The position numbers and the translations under genes were made by a program. From Anthostomella pinea (Eukaryota > Ascomycota > Sordariomycetes > Xylariales > Xylariaceae): a stretch of DNA of 64,000 nt. The stretch spans positions 682,001-746,000 of the forward strand of contig CAUWAG010000010.1 in the NCBI GenBank assembly GCA_963556695.1. Reading direction: 5' to 3'. The notes beneath the pieces are model-generated. The model saw only the letters and a program-made list of their open reading frames with translations, was not told the origin of the DNA and ran no database searches. Of this stretch, positions 44,471-53,932 are shown piece by piece (position 1 is the first letter of the stretch; each line of letters begins with the position of its first letter).

Positions 44471-46336
44471 ACGTGGATGACAAGCGAGCGGCAATTACAA
44501 GCGTACGGCAACTTTTCACCAGCCACCTAACCTTTCAATCAAGGCTCCTAATTGATCAACTAATAATAATGGCATTGCGTTATAGCGAATCAGACTTAGA
44601 CTTACAGCTTGCTGTCCAAGCTAAGCGACGCGACCCTCATATTACCATTGGCAAGCTTTCTAAGACTTTCCATGTCCCTTATAATACCTTGAAGACTAGA
44701 ATCGCCGGCCGACCATCACGACGCGATAGCATACCCAATACTTTGAAACTTACGGTTTCCAAAGAGAATGCCATTCTTTCCTTCATTCTTGACCTGGATG
44801 TGCGAGCATTTCTACACCAGCACAGTTATGTTAAAGATATGGCAAATCAATTATTGGCAGCGCGTGGGGATGGACGCGTTAAAAAGAACAGGATGCCCAA
44901 CTTCATTAAACGCACATCAGGCCTCCGGACGCGTTTTTATCGGAGGATGGACTACCAGAGGGTCTTGAACAAAGATTCAGACGCGTATCGCGCGTGGTTT
45001 TGCCAAGTTGTGGCAGCAATCGCAAAACATGGTATCTAAGACGCGGATATTTATAACTTTGATGAGACTGGGTTTATGATAGACATTATTGGGTCTGGCA
45101 TAGTCATTATAAGTGCCGAAAGACGTGATAGGCCTAGACAAGCTCAACAAGGCAACAGGGAATGGTCTACAGCAATTTCTGCTGTCAATACTGATGGTTA
45201 GGTGGTCCCGCCGCTCATCATTCTATAGGGCAAAACCCACCTCGTGTCATGATATCGTGACATGACATTACCACGCGATTGGAAGGTGGCTGTGTCTGAT
45301 AACGGTTGGACTACGAACAAGATTGGGTTGGAATGGATTCGGCATTTTGACAAGTATACCAGACCGCGTATGACTGCCAGTAAACGCCACCTCATCCTAG
45401 ATGGTCACAAAAGCCACTATTCCCAGATCTTTGAGGATTATTGCCAGAATAACAGCATTATTACCCTTTGTATGCCTGCCCACTCGTCATACAGGCTCCA
45501 GCCTTTAGATATCAGTTGTTTTAGCCCGCTCAAACGAGCGTATGGACGCATGATTAAGGATCTCATCCGGCGTCATATAACCCACGTTTCAAAGGAGGAC
45601 TTCCTTGCAGCATTTTGTAAAGCACACAATGCTACTATAACGCCAGGAAATATTCGAGCAGGTTTCAGTGCCACTGGGCTTGTTCTTTTTGACCCAGAAA
45701 ATGTCATTTCGAAGCTGGATGCTGTCGCTGTTGTATGAACACCGTCGCCAGACCCTAATCTGCCACCCACTACTTGGACTTCAAAGACACCTACCACCAT
45801 CAACAAAGCAGTAAACCAGTCAGTTTATATCCGAAATTGAGTCAGAAATCACAAGGGAAGCTCACTTACATCAATAGTTGATGCATTGAGCTCATTTTCA
45901 AAGGCTACATACGGTCTTATGCACAAGGTCGCTTTGGTTGATTCCCGGGTCTGCAAGCTAGAAAAGGCCAATCACCTACTAAGTAAACGCCAGAGGACAA
46001 AAAACAAACATCTAATAAAAAGAGGAATACTTTCCGTTAAAGATGTAATAGGTCTGCAAGCTGTAAAGGATGGTAATGAGCTGGCAAGACAAGAAATAGG
46101 TGAAGGTAGTCGTCATCCAAGGAGGGCGGCAGCGCGTGAACAACATTGTGGTGTTTGCAGCAACACTGGCCATAATGCACAAACTTGTACAATAGAGATA
46201 GAAACGTCTGAAGAAGAAGAATCCAATTGATTAGATTGAATTAAATGCGTTGTGATCGAGTTATTTGACATGTTGGTTGGAAGGTTGGTGAAAAGTTGCC
46301 GTTCGCTTGTAATTGCTGCTCGCTTGTCATCCACGT
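44471..46336 (+). mobile_element. Fot/Pogo-type DNA transposon, 1866 bp, TA-flanked
   Basis: The left end ACGTGGATGACAAGCGAGCG, continuing to AACTTTTCACC, is repeated inverted at the right end up to 46336, giving inverted repeats of about 55 bp with few differences. TA dinucleotides flank both sides (44469-44470 and 46337-46338). Size and structure fit Fot1-like Tc1/mariner-superfamily elements of ascomycetes. GC content is clearly higher than in the surroundings, so it was inserted late into already mutated DNA. Confidence 0.9.
44569..46230 (+). pseudogene. Transposase of the Fot/Pogo family, inactivated by stop codons
   Basis: One continuous frame of 554 codons runs from ATG 44569 to TGA 46228-46230. 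It is broken by six internal stops at 45037, 45199, 45223, 45250, 45736 and 45838 (first base of each) and by no frameshift. All can arise by C-to-T or G-to-A changes. N-terminal helix-turn-helix parts are YSESDLDLQLAVQAK, TIGKLSKTFHVPYNTLKTRI and a CENP-B-like segment. The DDE nuclease core has YNFDETGF, SDNGWTTNKIGLEWIRHF, HLILDGHKSHYS and YRLQPLDISCFSPLKRAYG. A CCHC zinc knuckle (CGVCSNTGHNAQTC) closes the protein. The element cannot transpose by itself. Confidence 0.9.
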
Positions 46337-49300
46337 TAACCTTATATCGTACGTCTTTATAAGTCGACCTCTTTAACAAAATTAAGAACTTAAAGATATT
46401 ATGCTACTTAAAAAAATCTTAAAAATCTTTCACCTTATTAAACGCGCGAAAACGTTTCTCGCACTATTTATTTTAACGATTATCCTTCATACTTTTACTA
46501 AATTAGTCAGAAGAATTAAAAAAACTCGCCTGTTAAACGGCTTTTGAAAAAATAATCGTATTTATACTTTATTACTTCTTAAGTGTTAAACTTATTTATG
46601 TATATTTCTTGCTTTTTATAATTATCTTATAATAACTTTTATTTTTTTAAATTATATATTAAACCTTTCTGATTTTTTACCTGATTGACATTTTATAAAA
46701 AAGCGCTACTTTACTTAAATATAAACGGTTTATCAAAAAAATCGTATAAAATTAAAAAAAGATAATATTGATTAATTCAACATTGATTATAAAGACGTTA
46801 AAGATATAAATATAGTCGTTTTAAATAATATAATTATATTTATTAACGTTTATGTATTTATTAAATTCATTAACACATTTATTGTATAAAACTAAAATAA
46901 AAATGACGTTTATAAAGAAGTCTTTTTTTGTAAATATTATTAAAAAGACTTACCGTTATATAATAAAATAATAAATTTACCTTCTAAAAGCGCTTTACTA
47001 TGCGCAAAGCTAGCTTCAAAAAAGAAAGCGTAAAGATAGTCGAGTTTTTACTAAAAACGCTGATAAATGTTAAATAGATTATTATTTAACTCATTACAGA
47101 CCTATTAAATTACAAACCCTTTCTTTTTAAATCTTATAAAACCTAATCCATATTAATATAACAATCTATCATGGTGACCTAGATAAAACACTCTTTATAT
47201 AAGATGAACGGATTTATTAATTGAGGATTTAAAGTTGTAATATTATATATCAAAGATAAATACGTTTAAAACCCAAGTTTTACTATCTATAATACTTAAG
47301 TCGGGCCTATTATGTTTTTAGCCGAAATTTCTCTTATATAAAGACCTATTATAGCCTTTTTAAATTAAAAGTCGCGTACGTTATTTAGGCTTACTATCGC
47401 TTTTAAACCATTATCACAGCTTATAACAAGCTAGTTATATATTTAACTAGTTATATGACATTTGAAGGTCTTATTAATTAAACGAACTACAATAATATAT
47501 GTTTTAATTATAGTAATACGCGACTTATTAATGCTTTTGTTTATATATTTTGTTATGCTTTTTAAGCTTACTTCGTCGCCGGACGTTTTAATTTAATGTT
47601 AAATTTATTAGGCTGTTTATATATTGTTTAAAATAGAGAAAACTCTGAAAGTAAGCTTAAATAAACGAATAAGAACCTTCTTTTCACTACGTTTAACTTG
47701 CAAATAAAACCGTTATAAATAACCACGTAACTAAGCGTTTCTTATAACGTATATTAAAAATCTTCAATATTATAATATTTTAACTCTTTTTAAAAAAGCA
47801 AGAAAAACGTTAATTTGTTTTTAGACCTTCGTTATTTATTCGTAATAATTAATAAACCGCTTATAACGTTAATCGTTAAGAACCTTATTGTTCATACATT
47901 TTTAATAAAAGTTTTTAATAATAATATATAACGATAGATATTACTGCAATAGAAAAAACGAATAATGAAAGATTTTAATAATTATTAAATGTTATATATA
48001 GCATTTTGAACTAAAAAAATTAGCGCGCTATTTAACGTATAAGGTTAATACTACCGATCGCTTTAAGCTTTATAACAATTATTAACTTATTTGTTTTAAA
48101 AACTTCTTACTTATATAAACCTTTACTATTAATTAAATTATAAAATTGTTTGAAATCTTTTTTGTAGATACTTCATACAATTATAAGCTGAAAATAAAAA
48201 CTTTTACGGTATATTAATAATAATTATTTATATTTCGTTTAAACGATTACTTTTAATTTTTAAAAATGTTGAATATATTAGATAATATTGAGCTAAAGCT
48301 TTAATAAAGGAACTTTTATTAAGTAATCAAAGTATTCCGATAATACTTATATTTAGTTACGACCGTAAATTTATCTTATGTTTCAAAAAAGACTTTTAAA
48401 GTCTTTTATCACTCGTTTATTTATAATAACCGCTTATTACTTACAAAAAACGGCGCTTCTAAACGAGAAACACAAACAGTTACAATGATTATTTAATATT
48501 ATCATTTTATACATTTCGAACTAAATTAAGTAAATCTTATATTTTAAATGTAATAGAATTTTAGCTTAACGTATTTCGATTTGATTCAACCTTTTACATA
48601 TAAATAAATCTTTAAATACAGACTTTTTAAACCAAACGACGCTATTTAAATCGATATAAACTCGTTTAAACAAGTTTGGATTTTTTCCAATTAATTTTAT
48701 AAAAAGGTTATATTAGCTATAAACTTCGAGTTAATTAAATATAAGCATTTATATGATAGTAAATATAAAATGATCGAATTTTAAAACATGACATTTATTT
48801 TTGCCTTTATAAATTTTAATTTTTTTAATAATCTTTCATATAAATACTCATAATAACACGCTAGTTGTTAAAAGGTTAAAAAGTACATTTAATGTTTCGC
48901 GTATAAAATCTATTTTTTAACACTTTTAACGTTTATCTTATTATTTTCAATAGCTTAGCTGTTAGGCGAACTAAATAATAAAACCCTTTTTTAATAAATA
49001 TTCCACTTTTTACACCTGCAAAAACTAAGTTAAATAACAATTTAAATAACCGGTTAAGTAATTCGTACGAATTTAAAATCGTTTTTTAGTACAAACTTAA
49101 CGTTTCAAGAACCAACTTTAAATATTTAATTAAGTAAAGAAGTTACGGTTACGATATTAACTGTTGAAAAATTAAACGTTAATTATAAAAGTCGCTACAA
49201 CTTTTGAAAAATACTAACACCGTTGAAAAACAAGTTACCGTTTAAAAAGCTATATAAATAATGAATAAGCTCGTTTCGAATGTTTTTAAAAACCTTGTTA

Positions 49301-49516
49301 AAGCTAACACTAAGTCTAATACTCGCGCTATAAAAAACGCTGTTATTAAGAATTCTTGTAGCAAACCTTGTAAAAATATTACACCCGTCCCCGCTCTTAC
49401 AGCTAATGTATATATATATATAAACTTTTGTATACGTTAATAAGTAAAGAAATTAGAATAAACATATTGAAAGTAACATGGGCTTTTTCTTAAAGCCGGC
49501 ATTTTAATATAGGGTA

Positions 49517-49700
49517 TTGAAAGATATGAATAAAGTCCCTATTATATTCAAGCAAATAGCATAGATAAGGGCTAATATAATTAAATAAGCGTTATATATA
49601 CTTTAAGTGTATGCCACCGCAGCCCTTCTAGTTTAAAATCTTTAACCCGTACACACATATTCATATACACTTATAACCACACGCTTTAATTATATATAAA
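49517..49700 (+). repeat. Direct repeat Q, right copy
   Basis: Right-hand partner of 43089-43275, in the same orientation, and directly followed by repeat P. Confidence 0.5.
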
Positions 49701-49734
49701 TTATTGCCTTATTTAATCGTAGCTAAAGATGTTA

Positions 49735-49955
49735 TTACATAAAATTTATAAAGGTTAAAATAAAGTATAAATTAAAATCGGGATGGTTTTTTATTCGTAT
49801 TGCGTTAATAGTTTAAACAAAACGTATTACTATTCAAATAAGTAGCTTAAAGCTTTAACTAACCGTTGATTAAGTTTTATTTATTAAGTTGCTATATAAC
49901 GCCCGATTACTATTACGTATGTACGAACTACTTGATAATTACATACTTTAAGCTA
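49735..49955 (+). repeat. Direct repeat P, right copy
   Basis: Right-hand partner of 40494-40705. It is not interrupted by LTR X and so shows what the left copy looked like before that insertion. Confidence 0.6.
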
Positions 49956-50264
49956 TTATATTTAACATTTATTAACTTATAATAATATTGTTATATTACG
50001 TTTAATTTAATACGATTGTTGTTTTAACCGCTTTAAAATTTTATCAATATATAATTATCGTTATTTTTATCGGTTTAAAGGTTTTATTAGGTCGTAATAA
50101 CGTTACGATAACGATAATAACGAAACTAAATTAAGCGCAATAATTCTTTTTAACTTAATTAAACCTAATAATCATCGTTATTGTCGCGTCAAATTTAACG
50201 TTATCGCCGTTGTTATACTATTCTTTTTATATAACGACGTATTAACTACGTACCGGTTATATAG

Positions 50265-50460
50265 CACCGTGAAGCGAGCAAGTATGAGGGCCAAATATGT
50301 TGTTGTGCGTGGGTTGGTTATCTAGCTAGCTAGGTGAGGGCTGCCACTATATATAGTGGCAGCCCCTCCTTATCTTATCTATCTAGCCGCTACATGATTG
50401 GCTAGGGCACCCACTTACAGTGGGTTCACCTAGAAACGTGTGTCACACCGTGTCGGGTTT
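50265..50460. repeat. GC-normal island with a 28-nt perfect palindrome
   Basis: In otherwise AT-rich DNA, about 190 bp keep normal composition. At 50338-50365 the arms GGGCTGCCACTATA and TATAGTGGCAGCCC pair perfectly without a loop. Probably a small inserted element; its ends (near CACCGTGAAGCG and GTGTCACACCGTG) are not certain. Confidence 0.5.
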
Positions 50461-50966
50461 TTAAATCTTATTTCAATAGTTATAAAAGCTTGTACATAAT
50501 CATAATCATAAAAATAGGCGTTATAATGACCGAAAGATAGAAAAAGTCGAAATTATATTACTTTTGACGAAAAAGTAAAATCCTATAATCTTTAAGAAAA
50601 AGTATATTATTTATAAAAAGTTATAACTCTTTTTAAACTTTATATAAAAGGTAAAGCCTCGTACCTTACTTTTTTTAATCCAGCGTAATTTTTTTCAAAT
50701 ATGTAACACCTAATAACCTCTATTTTTATAAGAAAGAAAGTTACAACTTTTACTAGTTAAGCTTTAAGCTATTTAATTTATAATAAGTTATATTGAAATA
50801 CATCTTTCGTCTTATGAAACCTTACTATATTCAAGTACTGTTCTATATTAACGGGTGCCCTCCGTTCATTAACGTTAATCCACTTAACTAGAAGATTTTC
50901 AAAAAGCTTAGCAATCCACTTAATGAGACCCCCGCGTTAACGTGGATTGAGTTGGTCGGGACCTTG

Positions 50967-51801
50967 GCAAGGTGCTATTGTGGATCCAGCTGATTCCAGC
51001 TGTCAGGTGTCTTGTCGGTTGGGCCGGATTGTTGCCCAAGGGACAAGGTACCGTTTGCACTGTATCTAGACTAAAGAGACCTTTCGGATGGGACAAGCTC
51101 CCATCCTTCTAGACAGCAAGCAGAACATCCAGAATACTAGTCATCGTAACATGGTATTCTGGGCCCCTGGCAGGAGGCACACTATTATAAGACATGTATT
51201 CTGAGTCTTGCATTACCCGCTGAGCCATCCCGTCGAGTTTCCGACTCTACGACCGGCTCTGGTAGACGTAGTACCCTAAACACCAAGACTTAGCTATGCC
51301 AAGGAGACGGATAGCATCGTGTCTAGATCGTAGCTTTGCGAGGTATCGTCGGTCCTGTGGAGTGATTTAGAAAGAAGACGATGAGGTGTGAAGATATTTC
51401 AGGGCGACTGAAGACTGCCTAGATGGTGTTGAGTGTGTTCAAATCAAAGCAAAAGGAGATGTAGAGAGCTTTCCCAAACACTATTTCAAGTTTGTCCGGT
51501 TTGGTTCCTTACATTCACCATCTCCGATACGGTCCGCAGACCGTGAATATTCTGTATCATGACACACGGAAGTACGAAGCTGAAACCCCTCCCTATCACA
51601 ATCACTGTCCATCTACCTAAGACGATAGAGTACCCAGATGCCCATACGAATGGGTTCAAATTAGGGGTGAGTCATGCCCCTTGCTGGGACAGTATTGCCC
51701 ATGCCGTTTCTCCCTTGGTCGACACAGTGTGTTTGACCAGTCTTGAGCTTGTATGCACTACTCTGTAAGAGAGCTTCCTCACACCGTTCTTAGCACAAGG
51801 C
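50967..51801. other. Non-coding stretch between AT-rich block and LTR X
   Basis: About 830 bp of normal composition. On the minus strand near 51205-51235 an A-box-like TGGCTCAGCGGGTAATGC is visible, but no B-box or tRNA fold follows. No supported gene. Confidence 0.4.
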
Positions 51802-52800
51802 TGTTACGAACCAACAAATACCATGGCCTGTTGGAGGGCCAAGGGGAGTACACCAAGAACCAATGGAATCAGAAGCCAGGAACGGAACAATGGGTATTAC
51901 GGATTACATAACAAAGGTCACGTGACGGATCACTGGATCACGAAGTGAGCCTTCGAGGATCACTGGATCAGGGAGTGAGCCAGTGAGCATCACTCTGGGA
52001 CAAGGTGATCCTACTCCATCAGTGAGGGAGAGATTGGATAAATAAGGACAGACATTTCCAGCTAGATAGATAGACAGTCTCTAACGGCGGGGACCTAGAT
52101 GTGGGACAGCCCCCCATGTGGGATAGTTTTCTCACCAAAACTCCAATATTGCGACATTTATAACTCAACCAATAGTGATGCCACAATATATTTGTTTAAA
52201 CAGGAATATTCGTTAATTTTCTTTTTATATTTTAAGTCCAGTTACTCCTTGTACTTTGTTTTGATACTGGAGTTGCCATTACATAAAGTTTTGCCCCTAC
52301 GAAATTTTACGTTTCGGGCTGCCGTAAGGCTGCCGCAAGGCTGGTTTTCCCGACCTTTTGGTGGGAGCCAGGCTCGGTTCAAGTTCAACACACCGCTACG
52401 TTCTTGGTACGGAAGCAGGACCTAACACTCCATATGATATCAAAACACCAAGAAAAGACGATTCTAATAATACTATTGTGATATTTACAGCTTCAGAATT
52501 AACAGAGATACATGTAAGTGAACATAGTGGGATTAGGTGTAAAATTTGTCCCACATTGGGGGCTGTCCCACATCTAGGTCCCCGCCGTTACCTCAGTGAT
52601 CAATCTAAGCATCTTAGCCAACCCTAAGGTGGGAGAAATCTCCTGACGACTCGACTATACAGTGAACCCAGTTCAGACCAAGCCCCAGCATCTGAGTGTC
52701 TTCTAGTTGACAGAAGCCTCTATCGTCCTTTGTGTTGACTTACCTCAGAATATAAACCCTATAGAACCCTTTAGCCTTATAGGTTAGACGGCTCGTCACA
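51802..52800 (-). mobile_element. Solo LTR of family X, interrupted by a MITE
   Basis: On the minus strand it starts TGTGACGAGCC (52800) and ends GGTTCGTAACA (51802). The flanks AAGGC at 51797-51801 and 52801-52805 are a perfect 5-bp target duplication. Removing the 52082-52590 insertion leaves about 490 bp that align with 40706-41440 in the other orientation. Confidence 0.82.
52082..52590. mobile_element. MITE of about 505 bp with 40-bp inverted repeats, in LTR X
   Basis: The ends ACGGCGGGGACCTAGATGTG (left) and CACATCTAGGTCCCCGCCGT (right) are perfectly inverted, and the match extends inward to GGGACAGCCCCC and GGGGGCTGTCCC. TA is duplicated on both sides (52082-52083 and 52589-52590). The other LTR X copy lacks it and has a single site there. 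No transposase is encoded. Confidence 0.92.
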
Positions 52801-53044
52801 AAGGCATCTTTCACGTGAATGCCCTTCACGAGTTTGTGTACTCAGCCGATGTTTTAATGAATCCGACCCCGCAGGTCCGCGAAGCAAACATTAAGACCTG
52901 CTCAGCGTTGCTTGGAAGATTGCTTCGCTTACCGGGTAGGAAGCAAGAGTGGTAATGCGAACTTTAGTATATATAATAACTTATCCCGTACTAGACAACC
53001 TTTCTTACATTGCAGTGCTTAATTATCACTAAGTTAACAGTAGT

Positions 53045-53851
53045 TACACTTAGCCCTTACAATTCTCCGTGTGCGTTATGTTAATAATATATTTTCAACC
53101 ACTTATTAATATTTAAAGATATTAAAATAAGTATATAAAAATAAGCAGCTATACTTTAACACGCTATTTTAATGCTTAATTTATAATGCTTATTTCGATT
53201 TGATAATACACTGTTATTTATTAAACGGTTGGTATATAAAGAGTTATAAAGGTTTAATATATCTTTTTTAAATACGTGTTTAAAATTATCTTTTAACTTA
53301 ATATCACGGCACTTAATTACCTAAAATAACTAACCATTATATGAATTAGTATATATAAAATTAATCAAATTATTAACAGTACAAAGTAAGCGACTACTTA
53401 GTTTAAAGTTTAATACACGCACTAACTTTTCAACTAGAGTGTAATAATAATAAAATCTTTTACATTCTTTACGTTATAGCGCTTATCGTACACTTACCTT
53501 TATAAGTCTCCTATCATGGTCTGGTATAGGTAGACCATGTGGTGAGTCCTGGAGCCCGGACATGAGTACATGTACCACCATTGAATGTCAAGCTGCCACG
53601 ATTGATATTCGACATCCTTTTGGGAGGAACATCCATGGCATGGTGGTTATGGTGAGCGTTCCGTCACATCTCCGTACGCGTATATTAGCAAGATTTAAAT
53701 AAACTAGTAAGATAATTAAAAATATTAAAATAAGCACCCTGGAACAAGCGTTAAAGATAGCTAATAAAGATCCAACTGCTTATTCTATTTGATGAATTTA
53801 TTGTGGTTTGCTGGAAGGGTCGTATACGGAGACTTATAAGGGTTCAGTGTA
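53045..53851. mobile_element. 807-bp TIR element of the TA-inserting family
   Basis: The left end TACACTTAGCCCTTACAATT (then CTCCGTGTGCG) and the right end ACGGAGACTTATAAGGGTTC then AGTGTA are inverted repeats, with TA at both borders. The interior shares AATAAGCAGCTATACTTTAA with 16030 and 19375. A second, partial terminus (ATCTCCGTACGCG at about 53672) suggests a nested or rearranged copy. It is AT-rich and without genes. It ends 81 bp from the stop codon of the DUF1996-WSC gene. Confidence 0.7.
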
Positions 53852-53932
53852 GGGAGTTTATGAACCGTGCGCTATAAAACCAGCGTCTAGGTACAGGAAA
53901 CCACCACACCATCACAACGACGACTCAGGCAT

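Larger units (their letters stand above)
46337..50264. other. AT-rich RIP-like sequence without genes
   Basis: About 3.9 kb of TA-rich sequence with no frame of note. It holds the right copies of repeats Q and P. Presumed retroelement remains. Confidence 0.6.
40204..50966. mobile_element. AT-rich, RIP-like transposon block bounded by inverted repeats
   Basis: CAAGGTCCCGAACAACTTAA at 40204-40223 is matched, inverted with two differences, at 50947-50966. Between them the sequence is strongly AT-rich, packed with TA dinucleotides, and has no long reading frames except in younger insertions. This is the expected appearance of DNA mutated by RIP (CpA to TpA). The block contains LTRs at 40706 and 41863, a Fot-type transposon at 44471, direct repeats at 40494/49735 and 43089/49517, and a GC-normal island at about 50265. 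Whether the inverted pair marks one 10.8-kb element or two related elements cannot be told by eye. Confidence 0.6.

Noticed and set aside
51190..51240. Second tRNA-like sequence
   Set aside because: Only an A-box-like word on the minus strand; no B-box follows at the right distance.
40706..52800. The two family X LTRs as the ends of one retrotransposon
   Set aside because: They lie in opposite orientation and the right copy has its own perfect 5-bp target duplication, so they are independent solo LTRs.
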